Notes: generated by a model from the letters alone, not told the origin. A DNA stretch of 64,000 bases from Nocardia sp. SYP-A9097 (GCF_009649815.1 NZ_WJIC01000012.1:146702-210701), one strand, 5' to 3'; numbered from the stretch's first letter, positions 33,411-42,364 are shown. Numbers and translations are program-made.

Positions 33411-34724
33411 ATGACTGCATTTGCCGACCAGACCTGCACCGCCCTCACCACCGTCTCCGGCTGCGATCTCCAGGTACCCCTGGTTCAGGGCGGCACCACC
33501 AGGTACGCCAACTTCGACTATGCCGCCAGCGCACCGGCTTTGGCGCAGGTCACCGCCCGTGTCCAGGAGCTGCTGCCGTTCTACGCCAGCGTGCACCGCG
33601 GTGCGGGCTACGCCTCCCGCGTCTCCACCGACTGCTACGAATCCGCGCGCGGTTCGGTCGCCCGCTTCCTCAATGCGGCCGACGACCAGGTCGTGGTCTT
33701 CACCCGCAACACCACCGACTCGCTGAACCTGCTCGCGGCCTGCGTGCCCGGTGACACGGTGGTGCTGGATGTGGAACACCACGCCAACTTCCTGCCGTGG
33801 GTCAAGAACGGCCGCCGGGTGGTACCGATCGCGGACACCATCGAGGAGACCATTCAGCGCGTGGTCGCCGAGCTGTGCACCAAACCCGCTGCGCTACTTG
33901 CCATTACCGGCGCGTCCAATGTGACCGGGGAACTGCTCCCGCTGGAGCGACTGGCCTGGATCGCGCACCAGTGCGGCACCCGCGTCCTGGTGGACGCCGC
34001 TCAGCTGGCCCCGCACCGCCGCATCGATCTGCGGACCAGCGGCATCGATTACCTGGCCTTCTCCGGCCACAAGGCGTACGCGCCGTTCGGCGCGGGCGTA
34101 CTCGTCGGCCGCCGGGACTGGCTCGATACCGCCGAGCCGTACCTGGCCGGTGGCGGTGCGGTCCGTTCGGTCACCGCCGACAGCGTCGAGTGGGCTCCGG
34201 CCCCGCAACGGCACGAGGCCGGTTCCCCCAATGTGCTGGGCGTGGCCGCGCTGGCCGCCGCCTGCGATGCCCTCGCCGAGCTCGACCAGACCACCGTGCT
34301 CGAGCATGAGCAGTACCTCACCCACCGCCTGCGCTACGGACTGAAAACCGTTCCGGGCGTGAACTTCCTGCGCATCTGGCGGGACAGCACCGACGCCGTC
34401 GGCATTGTCGCCTTCACCGTGGACGGTTTCGAACCCGGACAGGTCGCCGCGTATCTCTCCGCCGAACACGGCATCGGCGTCCGCGACGGCCGCTTCTGCG
34501 CGCATCCGCTGCTGTCCCGGCTCGGCGTGGATGCCGCCCTGCGCGCCAGCATCGGCCTGGGCAGCACCACCGCCGATGTGGACCGTCTCATCGACGCCAT
34601 TGCCGCGCTGGTCGAGAACGGCCCCACCTGGGATTACGCCAAGACCGACGGCCACTGGAACCCCACCCCGGAGACCCGCCCTTTCGGCGGCTCCGACGCG
34701 GGCGCGGCCCCTTGTGGATTCTGA
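33411..34724 (+). CDS. Cysteine desulfurase-like PLP enzyme (class V aminotransferase)
   Basis: A 437-residue fold-type I PLP enzyme related to SufS/CsdA. The PLP lysine lies in FSGHKAYAPFGAG, the cofactor Asp/His in VLVDAAQLAPH, and a candidate catalytic cysteine in VRDGRFCAHPLL, at the position of the group II desulfurase cysteine. The SAM-IV riboswitch upstream ties it to sulfur or methionine metabolism, fitting sulfur mobilisation from cysteine or a related amino acid; the exact reaction is not proven. The ATG at 33411 has GGGA about eight bases upstream; a GTG at 33384 is in frame. The 3' end has two copies of GGATTCTGAATCG, one spanning the stop. Confidence 0.9.
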   Translation: MTAFADQTCTALTTVSGCDLQVPLVQGGTTRYANFDYAASAPALAQVTARVQELLPFYASVHRGAGYASRVSTDCYESARGSVARFLNAADDQVVVFTRNTTDSLNLLAACVPGDTVVLDVEHHANFLPWVKNGRRVVPIADTIEETIQRVVAELCTKPAALLAITGASNVTGELLPLERLAWIAHQCGTRVLVDAAQLAPHRRIDLRTSGIDYLAFSGHKAYAPFGAGVLVGRRDWLDTAEPYLAGGGAVRSVTADSVEWAPAPQRHEAGSPNVLGVAALAAACDALAELDQTTVLEHEQYLTHRLRYGLKTVPGVNFLRIWRDSTDAVGIVAFTVDGFEPGQVAAYLSAEHGIGVRDGRFCAHPLLSRLGVDAALRASIGLGSTTADVDRLIDAIAALVENGPTWDYAKTDGHWNPTPETRPFGGSDAGAAPCGF

Positions 34725-34753
34725 ATCGACACAGCGGATTCTGAATCGCTGAC

Positions 34754-34942
34754 TCAGAACACCAGGTAGCGCTGGGCGAGCTCCTCGACGAACGGATCGT
34801 CGTCGGCAACGGCATCAAGTATGTCGAGATCGTCCTGCACCGAAAGCTGGCGCGTATCTTCCTGATCCGGATCCGGCGGCCCGTCCTCTTCGAGCTGCCG
34901 GATCAGTTTCGCGCGCACCCGCTCCTTCAACGAATCACCCAT
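34754..34942 (-). CDS. Small acidic hypothetical protein
   Basis: A 62-residue protein of unknown function. A basic N-terminus (MGDSLKERVRAKLIRQL) is followed by a highly acidic body rich in Asp and Glu (DPDQED, DDLDILDAVADDDPFVEEL). Predicted mostly helical with no membrane segment. The codons have the G/C-rich third positions of real genes here. It lies between the converging desulfurase-like gene and the DUF2752 gene. Confidence 0.65.
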   Translation of the reverse strand: MGDSLKERVRAKLIRQLEEDGPPDPDQEDTRQLSVQDDLDILDAVADDDPFVEELAQRYLVF

Positions 34943-34957
34943 AGCCAGAGCATGCCA

Positions 34958-35446
34958 TCACACCGGCGCGAGCCAGGTCCCCCACGGCGTATTACGCAGC
35001 ACCGTATATAGGAGAAGGAATGCCATGGTCACCCACATAGCCGGCTTCGGCAGCACCTGCGGCAGCCGCGGCGGAGTCGCCTTCCCCTGAAAACCCCGGA
35101 CCAGCCAGGTCCCCCACCACGCCAGGAAGCCCAGCAGCAACGGGAACAGCAGGATATTGCTGTGAATCGCGTCGAGCACATGGCCTTCGGTGAGATTGTG
35201 CAGCCCGCGCAATCCACCGCAGCCCGGACACCACCACCCCGTCAACTCCTTGAACGGGCAGATACCGTACGAACCCTGCTCATGTGGATCCCGAAAATGC
35301 AGTAGCGCCAGCCCACCGGCCACCGCACCGCCCACGAGCAACGGCAATCCAGCACTCAGCCACCTGGGGCGAGTAGCAGATTCGGCGTCGAACGCCTGCG
35401 CGGTATCCACCAGACAACCGTAACCGCGCCCCCGCCGACCCGCCAT
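34958..35446 (-). CDS. DUF2752 membrane protein
   Basis: About 162 residues. It has the family's cysteine-rich core CPFKELTGWWCPGCGGLRGLHNLTEGHVLDA, flanked by hydrophobic segments (near residues 32-49, 107-125 and 135-152). The CPxxxxTGxxCPGCGxxR pattern may bind metal, but function is unknown. The ATG at 35446 is preceded by GGTGAT. It is divergent from a small membrane protein gene and 15 bases upstream of the acidic hypothetical protein, with which it may be co-transcribed. Confidence 0.9.
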   Translation of the reverse strand: MAGRRGRGYGCLVDTAQAFDAESATRPRWLSAGLPLLVGGAVAGGLALLHFRDPHEQGSYGICPFKELTGWWCPGCGGLRGLHNLTEGHVLDAIHSNILLFPLLLGFLAWWGTWLVRGFQGKATPPRLPQVLPKPAMWVTMAFLLLYTVLRNTPWGTWLAPV

Positions 35447-35545
35447 ATCACCGCCGACTTCGCACCCCCTGCGAACAGGATTAACTCTGCATACTCGTGG
35501 GTATGCTTCCCCGGCAACGGTTTTCGATTCGGGGAAGGTAGGCAT

Positions 35546-35800
35546 ATGAGCCAGCGCCAGGCCGACGGCGACAAGATCGCCCGCGCCGCGGCATCCGCCG
35601 GTGTGCTCGCCTTCATCATCGTCGCCAAAGCGGGCAGCCGAGTCCTCGGCTGGTCTTTCGGCCTGATCATGCTGTTCGGAGTTCTCACGCTCGCCCTGAT
35701 CGGCGCGGGCGCCTACTTCTGGTCCAAGAAGCAGGTGCAACCGGCCCCGCCCGGCATCGAGGCGGATCCGCCCACACAGCCGCTGTTCTACCAGCGGTAA
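35546..35800 (+). CDS. Small hypothetical membrane protein
   Basis: An 84-residue protein with a short polar N-terminus and two adjoining hydrophobic segments (about 17-28 and 36-58). A basic turn (SKKQ) and a Pro-rich cytoplasmic-type tail follow. The ATG has AAGGTAGG upstream. I do not recognise a family. It is divergent from the DUF2752 gene and converges with the TetR gene at 21 bases. Confidence 0.7.
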   Translation: MSQRQADGDKIARAAASAGVLAFIIVAKAGSRVLGWSFGLIMLFGVLTLALIGAGAYFWSKKQVQPAPPGIEADPPTQPLFYQR

Positions 35801-35821
35801 TCCCGCGCCACCGGCGGTAAT

Positions 35822-36439
35822 TCAGCGAATCGGCGCGCGGTCGCTCACGGGTGCGGTGAGTGCGCCCGCGAGCATATCGATGATCTCCGCCCACGCGCCC
35901 ACCTCGCTCGCGGCGACCCGCCCCGACTCCACCGCCCGCTCATGATCGGCGAGCAGCGCGAACAACATGGTCGGCAGCGCGCGCAGCCGATGCACCCGCA
36001 GTCGCGGTGCGAGAGCGGTCATTTCATCGTCCAGCCGCTGCATGATCACCCGCACCGAGGTGCGCCGATCGCTCTCCAGATTCGAGGCGTCGGTGACGGC
36101 GGGGTGGGTGTGGATCTGCTCCAGGAACCGCGCGTAGTGGTTGATCCCGTGCTGCGCACTGAGTTCGAACATGGGCACCACCAGTGCCTCCAGCAGGCCG
36201 TGTACGCCCGCACCGGATCCCACCTGCTCCGCGAGCAGTTCCAGCCGCCGCACCTCGAGGGTCGCGAGCCGCAGCTCTACGACCGCTTCGATGAGCCCGT
36301 CCCGCGAGCCGAAGTGGTACTGGATCGCCGAATTGTTCCGCTGTCCGGCGGCCGCGGCGATATCGCGCAGCGGCACCGCCTGGCCGCGCTCGGCAATCAG
36401 GCACTCGGCCGCGAGAATGATCCGCTCCCTGCTCGTCAC
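35822..36439 (-). CDS. TetR-family transcriptional regulator
   Basis: A 205-residue TetR repressor. The N-terminal helix-turn-helix is clear (RERIILAAECLIAERGQAVPLRDIAAAAGQRNNSAIQYHFGSRDGL), and the ligand domain is variable. The GTG start lies seven bases after TACTCT, so the message is probably leaderless. A 20-bp palindrome lies 29-48 bases before the start, in the gap it shares with the divergent SDR/reductase operon. It therefore most likely represses itself and those two genes. The inducer is unknown. Confidence 0.94.
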   Translation of the reverse strand: MTSRERIILAAECLIAERGQAVPLRDIAAAAGQRNNSAIQYHFGSRDGLIEAVVELRLATLEVRRLELLAEQVGSGAGVHGLLEALVVPMFELSAQHGINHYARFLEQIHTHPAVTDASNLESDRRTSVRVIMQRLDDEMTALAPRLRVHRLRALPTMLFALLADHERAVESGRVAASEVGAWAEIIDMLAGALTAPVSDRAPIR

Positions 36440-36446
36440 ATTGAGC

Positions 36447-36452
36447 AGAGTA
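36447..36452 (-). promoter_or_regulatory. -10 hexamer TACTCT, leaderless
   Basis: TACTCT on the minus strand ends seven bases before the TetR GTG start. Confidence 0.6.
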
Positions 36453-36467
36453 GCCGCTCACCAGCCA

Positions 36468-36487
36468 GTCAAGAACTAGTCCTTGAC
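36468..36487. promoter_or_regulatory. Palindromic operator, probably for the adjacent TetR
   Basis: The 20 bases GTCAAGAACTAGTCCTTGAC form a palindrome with a single mismatched pair. It sits near the -35 region of the TetR promoter and 62 bases before the SDR start. Confidence 0.75.
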
Positions 36488-36548
36488 AGTTAAGCGCATT
36501 TTCTTAAAGCTCTGAGTGACTGCCATCACTTCGATAGGACTGCATCCG

Positions 36549-37337
36549 ATGATCCTGGACACCTTCCGACTGGACGGCCGCGTCGCCGTCGTCACCGGCG
36601 CGGGCCGCGGTATCGGCGCCGCCACCGCCCTGGCCCTTGCCGAGGCCGGCGCCGATGTCGCTCTCGCCGCCCGCACCCCCGCCCAACTCGAGGAGGTCGC
36701 CGGCAAGATCCGCGCACTGGGCCGCCGCGCCGTCATCGTCCCCTGCGATCTGAACGATCTGAACACCGTCACCGCCTTCGCCGATACCGCCGCCGCCGAA
36801 CTCGGCCGCCTCGATATCGTCGTCAACAATGTCGGCGGCACCATGCCGAACACCTTCACCACCACCTCCCCCGAATTCCTGGAGGACGCCTTCCACTTCA
36901 ATGTGTCCACCGCGCACGCACTTACGCAGGCCGCGGTCCCGCACATGCTGAAGAACGACGGCGGCTCCGTGGTCAGCATCTCCTCCATGATGGGCCGCGC
37001 ACCCGGCCGCGGCTTCCTCGCCTACGGCACCGCCAAGGCCGCCCTCGCGCACTGGACCCGCATGGCCGCCAGCGATCTGTCTCCGCGCATTCGCGTGAAC
37101 GCCATCGCCGTCGGCTCGGTGCTCACCTCCGCGCTGGAAGTCGTTGCGCAGCAACCGGAAATCAAGGCGAAGATGGAGGGCGCGACCCCGATGCGCCGCC
37201 TCGGCGAACCGTGGGAGATCGCCGCCGCCATCGTCTTCCTGACCTCCCGCGCGGGCGGTTACATCACCGGCAAGATCCTCGAGGTCGACGGCGGTATCGA
37301 GGCCCCCAACCTCGAACTCGGCATTCCCGACCTGTGA
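36549..37337 (+). CDS. Short-chain dehydrogenase/reductase
   Basis: A 262-residue classical SDR. It has TGAGRGIG near residue 16, NNVGG (the NNAG equivalent) near residue 93, SSMMG carrying the catalytic Ser, YGTAK with the catalytic Tyr/Lys, and a C-terminal GGYITGKILEVDGG. This is the FabG-like pattern, used on alcohols, ketones or 3-oxoacyl groups; the substrate is unknown. An AGGA site ten bases upstream favours the ATG at 36549 over a GTG at 36516. It is co-transcribed with the next reductase (14-base gap) and probably controlled by the divergent TetR. Confidence 0.93.
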   Translation: MILDTFRLDGRVAVVTGAGRGIGAATALALAEAGADVALAARTPAQLEEVAGKIRALGRRAVIVPCDLNDLNTVTAFADTAAAELGRLDIVVNNVGGTMPNTFTTTSPEFLEDAFHFNVSTAHALTQAAVPHMLKNDGGSVVSISSMMGRAPGRGFLAYGTAKAALAHWTRMAASDLSPRIRVNAIAVGSVLTSALEVVAQQPEIKAKMEGATPMRRLGEPWEIAAAIVFLTSRAGGYITGKILEVDGGIEAPNLELGIPDL

Positions 37338-37351
37338 ACCCGGAGCCAGCC

Positions 37352-38416
37352 ATGAAATACCGTGTCGTGCAATGGAGTACCGGCAATGTCGGCCGCCGCA
37401 CCCTGCGCAATATCATCGCCCGCCCCGAACTGGATCTGGTCGGCGTCTGGGTCTCCAGCGACGCCAAAGCCGGTAAGGACGCGGGCGAACTCGCGGGCCT
37501 GGACCGTGAAATCGGTGTCACCGCAACAACAGACGCGCAAGCCCTGATCGCCCTGAAACCGGACTGCATCGTCCACACCGCCATGGCCGACGACCGCCTC
37601 ATGGAGGCCGTCGAAGACCTGAAGATGTTCCTGCGCGCAGGCATCAACGTCGTCTCCAGCAGCCCTGTCTTCCTGCAATTCCCCTACGGCACCCTCCCCG
37701 ACGAGGCCATCGCCCCCATTGTCGAGGCGGCGAACGAAGGTGGAGCCTCCCTCTGGGTGAACGGCATCGACCCCGGCTGGGCCAACGACTGGCTCCCCCT
37801 CCTGCTCTCCAGCGGCTCCGAGCGCATAGACGCCGTCATCTGCTCCGAGATCATGGACTACTCCACCTACGACAACCCCAAAGTCCTCTTCGACATCATG
37901 GGCTTCGGCAGCAAGCTCGAAGACCTCCCCATGCTCCTGCAACCCGGCATCCTCACCCTCGCCTGGGGCAGCGTCATCCGCCAGCTGGCATCGGCCCTCG
38001 ACATCGAATTGGACTCGGTAACACAGCATTTCGAGCGTCTGCCCGCCACGGAAGAGCTCGTCGTAGGCAAGCGCACCATAGAGGTAGGCACCGCCGCAGC
38101 CCTCCGCTTCCAAGTCCACGGCGTCCGAGCAGGCCGAGAAATACTCACCCTCGAACACGTCACCCGGCTACACCCCGCCTTAGCCCCCGACTGGCCACAA
38201 CCGGCCGGAAAGGGTTGCTACCGAGTAGAAATCAAAGGCGACCCCGACTACCTCCTGGATCTCCAGCTCTACAGCAACGGCGACCACGCCGAAGCCGGCG
38301 TAGTAGGCACCGCAGCCCGCCTGGTAAGCGCCATCCCCGCGCTAGTCCAAGCCCGCCCCGGCCTCCTAACCGCCATGGACCTCCCCTTGACCACAGGCCG
38401 CGGCCTGGTCTCCTAG
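37352..38416 (+). CDS. DHDPR-like NAD(P)H-dependent oxidoreductase
   Basis: A 354-residue protein with a dihydrodipicolinate reductase-type Rossmann N-terminus (VVQWSTGNVGRRTLRNII, then LVGVWVSSDAKAGKDAGEL), as in amine dehydrogenase and diaminopentanoate dehydrogenase-like proteins of actinobacteria. These are often annotated as dihydrodipicolinate reductase, but dapB is a shorter protein and this is unlikely to be the lysine enzyme. A CCGGAG site precedes the ATG. Second gene of the TetR-linked operon. Its TAG stop shares CTAG (38413-38416) with the facing gene. Confidence 0.9.
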   Translation: MKYRVVQWSTGNVGRRTLRNIIARPELDLVGVWVSSDAKAGKDAGELAGLDREIGVTATTDAQALIALKPDCIVHTAMADDRLMEAVEDLKMFLRAGINVVSSSPVFLQFPYGTLPDEAIAPIVEAANEGGASLWVNGIDPGWANDWLPLLLSSGSERIDAVICSEIMDYSTYDNPKVLFDIMGFGSKLEDLPMLLQPGILTLAWGSVIRQLASALDIELDSVTQHFERLPATEELVVGKRTIEVGTAAALRFQVHGVRAGREILTLEHVTRLHPALAPDWPQPAGKGCYRVEIKGDPDYLLDLQLYSNGDHAEAGVVGTAARLVSAIPALVQARPGLLTAMDLPLTTGRGLVS

Positions 38417-40851
38417 AGCTGCATCGAGGCCGCGGCGATTCCATCTGCGATCGCCGCGGCCTTCGGTCCCATTGCGCTGTAACGCTTCTCGCGCGCGATG
38501 CCGCGTAGCACCTGCACCGCTGTATCCCCGCCGATCGCGGCGATCACGTTCAAGCCCGCCATCGCACGCGCCGACGCGGTGTCATCGATCCACCCGCCCA
38601 CCAGCGGTGCCAGTCGAGTCACCGTGTCGTCATCGCCGAAAAGGCCCATGGCGTGTAGCACCCAACCACCGTTGGCGGGAAAATGCTCGAACCGCCACCC
38701 GTCGAACAGTGCCCACACGAAGTCCGCCAGCGACTTCCGATCGACCAGATCCGCGGTTACGGCCACTCCCGCGTAGTCGCCGCCGGGTCCGGACATGGCC
38801 AGCATTGTCACGAAGTGCGCGACGGAGGGCTCGGGAAGAGCCGACGCGCGGTCGCGCAGGCATAACTGCGGCAGCGCCGCGGGAATGACCCAGTACGGCA
38901 ACCCCGGCACCTTCGCCGGTAGTCGCGCGAGCGGATCCTCCTGCAGGACAGCGAAAATCGAGCCTCGGGCCGGTTCGCCCAATCCGGATACGGCCGCATC
39001 GATCGCCGCCGAGTGTCCACGCTCCGCCAGCAGCTGGAGTGCGCTGCGGGCCGCCGCGCGATCCTTACCCTGATCGGTCAGCGCTACCTGGACGAGATCC
39101 ACTGCCGCCGTGACCGAATGCCGGTCGAACCAGGCAATGGCGTTCTGCCGCACCTGCTTTCGCGACAACCATCGCATCATCTCCAGCGTCACCGCCGTAC
39201 CGTCCACCGGAGCGAGAGTGCCCGCCAGCGCAACCGGATTCGCCACGGCGGCCGCAGCGGCGAAGTCGAGTGCGTCATCACCGTATACACCCATCAGCCG
39301 GCGCATCGGCGCATCCGGACCGCTCCCGGATATCGCCCGATGCCGGCCCGGCCGCTGCTGCTCCAGCGCCCGCACGATGTCTTCATCCGGTGACAGCGCC
39401 AGCAGAAAGGCCAGTGCTCCCGCCTCCCGTGCCTCATCGATCAGCAGATCCCACGCCTTCCCTCGGTCGAAGCGGTACGAGTAGGAAGAAACCCACGTAT
39501 CGGCCCAGCCCTGCCGTTCGCCGAGCGCCCAGCGCAGGCGGAGCGGACGGGCGGGTTCCGGAGTGATCAACACTGGCGGCTTCTTCGTCCGCGGTTTTGT
39601 CCACGGCGGTGCGGTGAGCACAACCGGCAGGTCGGCGGGCGCCGCCGCCGGACGACGACCTGCCGGATCGATGAGTGCGAGCGCGCCGGCATCGACGCAC
39701 CCTGGCTCGGCGACCAGTTCGGGATGTGCGAGCGCATGCAATTTGAACCGATACACGACAGCGGGTGCCCCGGCTGCGGCAGCACTCCGCGAGAGTAGCC
39801 GCATAGCTCGCCGCGGGAAGCGAATCATCGCCTGTGTCAATGCCTTTGCGACATCCTTGTTGCCGATATGGTCGAGCAATCCTTGAAACGCCTCATCACA
39901 GGGCAGCTCGGCCAGCAGCGCCGACATGGATCGAAAGTCCTCGCTCGACCCACGATGTGCGGCGGCGAGCCGGTCCACGATCACGCCCGTGCCGGCCGGT
40001 CCGATCTGCGTCAGCATGTTGAACAGGTGTTCCTCGTGGATGTACGTCCGCCTGACGGACGCCATGAACCGAGTGAACTGTGCGGTCGTCGTCAGTGAGC
40101 CGAGCAATCGCACTGCCGCGGCGGACTCCCCGAGGCCCGCCAGCGCCAGATCGGCATCGACCCAATCCTGTTGGTCCGGAAGCAAATAGGACGTCGTGAG
40201 CCGTGCCCAATCCGCCCCCGAATCGGCCCGCAGCAATGCGAGCCGTTCCACCACCGCGCGATAATCGGCTTCGGGCACGGACGCCAGGCGCGCGCGCAGC
40301 TGCTCGGCGACATCGCCCAGGCCGCCGACCCCACCGCTGTGCGTATCCAGCACCTCCAGAGCGGCGGCCCATTTCCCCGGGCCGAGGTTGATGCGACGGG
40401 TCAGCATCCCGGACCGGAGTACGGCAGCCGAGGCCGCGAACCCGAGACCGTGCTCGGAGATCCAGCTGTCGACGAACGGGCCGGTGACGTCCGTCTCCAC
40501 ATGACGCCAATGGTCGAAGGTCGATTGGCAGCAGCCGCGATATTCGTAGTGCACGATCACCCAGATCGCCGCAGCCCCGAGCGGCGAAACCGCACCGCCG
40601 GGGTCCGCCAAATACTCTTGCGCCGCATCGGCGAGATCCTCGAGACCCACGGCCCGCGTGTGCTCCAAGACCTCCATGATGACGGCGCGGCGGTCTTCGA
40701 CCACCCTGATCAGCTCTTCCGTCGCCTCAGGATCGACCGACCGCGGCGGCGGTGCACAGAGTCCACGAAACGGATCAGCCTTCGCCCACCACTCCCCCGG
40801 CACGGTCCAAACATCTTCGATGTCCGTCGATCCCGTCGAACTCGTTGTCAT
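38413..40851 (-). CDS. Large HEAT-like protein related to DUF4132/WGR proteins
   Basis: An 812-residue soluble protein made of helical, HEAT-like repeats. The stretch near residues 430-470 (PLRLRWALGERQGWADTW) is one landmark. The final 90 residues (NGGWVLHAMGLFGDDDTVTRLAPLVGGW, then AMAGLNVIAAIGGDTAVQVLRGIA) resemble the HEAT part of DUF4132-containing (MolR-like) proteins. The catalytic-looking DUF4132 domain that normally follows is absent: the gene stops after the HEAT part. The function of the family is unknown. The start is ATG with only a weak ribosome site. It is a lone gene between the SDR operon and tRNA-Thr. Confidence 0.8.
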   Translation of the reverse strand: MTTSSTGSTDIEDVWTVPGEWWAKADPFRGLCAPPPRSVDPEATEELIRVVEDRRAVIMEVLEHTRAVGLEDLADAAQEYLADPGGAVSPLGAAAIWVIVHYEYRGCCQSTFDHWRHVETDVTGPFVDSWISEHGLGFAASAAVLRSGMLTRRINLGPGKWAAALEVLDTHSGGVGGLGDVAEQLRARLASVPEADYRAVVERLALLRADSGADWARLTTSYLLPDQQDWVDADLALAGLGESAAAVRLLGSLTTTAQFTRFMASVRRTYIHEEHLFNMLTQIGPAGTGVIVDRLAAAHRGSSEDFRSMSALLAELPCDEAFQGLLDHIGNKDVAKALTQAMIRFPRRAMRLLSRSAAAAGAPAVVYRFKLHALAHPELVAEPGCVDAGALALIDPAGRRPAAAPADLPVVLTAPPWTKPRTKKPPVLITPEPARPLRLRWALGERQGWADTWVSSYSYRFDRGKAWDLLIDEAREAGALAFLLALSPDEDIVRALEQQRPGRHRAISGSGPDAPMRRLMGVYGDDALDFAAAAAVANPVALAGTLAPVDGTAVTLEMMRWLSRKQVRQNAIAWFDRHSVTAAVDLVQVALTDQGKDRAAARSALQLLAERGHSAAIDAAVSGLGEPARGSIFAVLQEDPLARLPAKVPGLPYWVIPAALPQLCLRDRASALPEPSVAHFVTMLAMSGPGGDYAGVAVTADLVDRKSLADFVWALFDGWRFEHFPANGGWVLHAMGLFGDDDTVTRLAPLVGGWIDDTASARAMAGLNVIAAIGGDTAVQVLRGIAREKRYSAMGPKAAAIADGIAAASMQL

Positions 40852-40969
40852 ATCTGTTCTTTCATCCCACCCAGCACGTCGAGCCGATCATGCACTCGAC
40901 CGCCGACAACTTCGCGCCATCCCGACCGAACTTGTCAGGACATCGATGGGATCCGAACCCCGAAACGAC

Positions 40970-41001
40970 AAAAGGTGGAGAGCGTGTACCGCTCTCCACC
41001 T
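40970..41001 (-). terminator. Terminator of tRNA-Thr
   Basis: Perfect 12-bp hairpin (arms AGGTGGAGAGCG and CGCTCTCCACCT) followed on the minus strand by TTTGTC, ten bases after the tRNA 3' end. Confidence 0.8.
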
Positions 41002-41011
41002 GCTGCTTTGG

Positions 41012-41084
41012 AGCCGCCTGCGAGAATCGAACTCGCGACCTTTTCATTACGAGTGAAGCGCTCTACCGACTGAGCTAAGGCGGC
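41012..41084 (-). tRNA. tRNA-Thr (anticodon CGT)
   Basis: 73 bases that fold as a complete cloverleaf: acceptor arms GCCGCCT and AGGCGGC, D-arm with AGCTCAGTCGGTAGAGC, anticodon loop CTCGTAA (anticodon CGT, reading ACG), and the T-arm loop TTCGATT. CCA is not encoded. A hairpin terminator follows and holB lies upstream on the same strand. Confidence 0.97.
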
Positions 41085-41146
41085 GTGCCTTCCGGCGAGG
41101 CGAGTCTATCTGTTGAGGGGCGGATCGCGAAAATCGGTGGTCGTGG

Positions 41147-42364
41147 TCACGCGGAACGGGCCGCTATCAGGCCCGCGACCATGGCGGCTACGGCGAAGCG
41201 GGGCTTCACGTTGGTGTCCAGGGCCTCGCGGCAATCCAGGACGGCTTGGATGGAGAGGAGTAGGCCCTCGGGGCGGATGTCGGTGGCGAGTTCGCGGATC
41301 TGGTCGGCCATATCGGGATGGGTAAGGGTGACACCGGTTTTCGCGGTGGCGTCGGCCGCGCCGAAACGCACCGCGAGGGCATCTCGGTACATTCCGGCGA
41401 CATCGATGAGGGCGCGATCCAGGGCGTCACGACCGGTGCGAGTGGCTCGGGACTTCTGGCGCTTCTCCAGATCCTTCAACGCACCGGCCGAACCGCGGGT
41501 GGCCGAGGCCGCGCCCTTGCCGGTGCCGCCCGCGCCTAGCGCGGTCGCCAAGGCGTCCCGCTCCTTTTCGTCGCGGGTGGCGCTGACCTGCTTCGCCTCA
41601 TCGTCGGCGGACTTCACCAATTCGTCGGCGGCGGTATAGGCCACGCCGGGGCGCGCGGTCGCGGCGACCAGCGCCAGCGCGCGCTTGCGGCGGGCGCGTG
41701 CCTCATCGTCGGTGGCCAGTCGGCGGGCGCGACCGACATGACCACCACTGATCGAGGCCGCCCATTCCGCCTGTTCGGGGGTGAGGCCGTCGCGCTCGCG
41801 CAGCACCTTGGCGATCGAATCGACCGACGGCGTCGCCAAATGCACATGGCGGCAGCGGGAACGCAGGGTGATCGAAATATCCTCCGGGTCCACCGAAGGG
41901 GCGCAGAGCAGGAAGACGGTGCGGGCGGGGGGCTCCTCCACCACCTTGAGCAGGACGTTTCCGGCGGCCTCGGTCAAGCGGTCGGCATCCTCGACCACCA
42001 CGACCTGCCAGCGCCCGGTGCTCGGCCGCCGCGAAGCGACCTGCACGATCTCGCGCATCTCCTTGGTACCGATACTCAAACCCTCCGGCACCACGCGCCG
42101 CACATCGCCGTGCGTCCCGGCCATGGTGGTGGTGCAGGCATGGCACTTTCCGCAACCGACGGCACCCGGATCGGTGCACTGCAGTGCCGCCGCGAAACAC
42201 AGCGCCGCTACCGAACGCCCCGAACCGGGCGGACCGGTGAACAGCCACGAATGCGTCATGGCCGATGACGAAACGACCACCCCACCCCGGGCCGCCTCGG
42301 CCGCAGTCCTCAGCTCGGACTCGACCGCATCCTGTCCCACCAGTCGATCGAAGACTCCTGCCAC
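41147..42364 (-). CDS. holB: DNA polymerase III subunit delta'
   Basis: Clamp-loader subunit of the replicase. The 405-residue protein begins VAGVFDRLVGQDAVE, has GPPGSGRS in place of Walker A (Arg for Lys, expected in the non-hydrolysing delta' subunit) and the zinc module CGKCHACTTT with an upstream Cys. VVVVEDADRLTEAAGNVLLKVVEEPP and TLRSRCRHVHL (sensor) follow. The Ala/Lys-rich segment near residue 290 is a linker. The GTG at 42364 is preferred because TAGGGT ends seven bases upstream; a GTG at 42373 would overlap it. Mycobacterial synteny with topA is kept, but the adenylate cyclase gene I recall between them is replaced by a DinB-like gene. Confidence 0.95.
   Translation of the reverse strand: MAGVFDRLVGQDAVESELRTAAEAARGGVVVSSSAMTHSWLFTGPPGSGRSVAALCFAAALQCTDPGAVGCGKCHACTTTMAGTHGDVRRVVPEGLSIGTKEMREIVQVASRRPSTGRWQVVVVEDADRLTEAAGNVLLKVVEEPPARTVFLLCAPSVDPEDISITLRSRCRHVHLATPSVDSIAKVLRERDGLTPEQAEWAASISGGHVGRARRLATDDEARARRKRALALVAATARPGVAYTAADELVKSADDEAKQVSATRDEKERDALATALGAGGTGKGAASATRGSAGALKDLEKRQKSRATRTGRDALDRALIDVAGMYRDALAVRFGAADATAKTGVTLTHPDMADQIRELATDIRPEGLLLSIQAVLDCREALDTNVKPRFAVAAMVAGLIAARSA

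Noticed and set aside
34713..34750. Two copies of GGATTCTGAATCG at the end of the desulfurase-like gene
   Set aside because: Only two short copies, one being the end of the gene itself. Probably a small duplication, not a mobile-element footprint.
37352..38416. Annotation as dapB (lysine biosynthesis)
   Set aside because: The protein is about 100 residues longer than DapB and sits in a TetR-controlled SDR operon. Only the N-terminal Rossmann part is alike.
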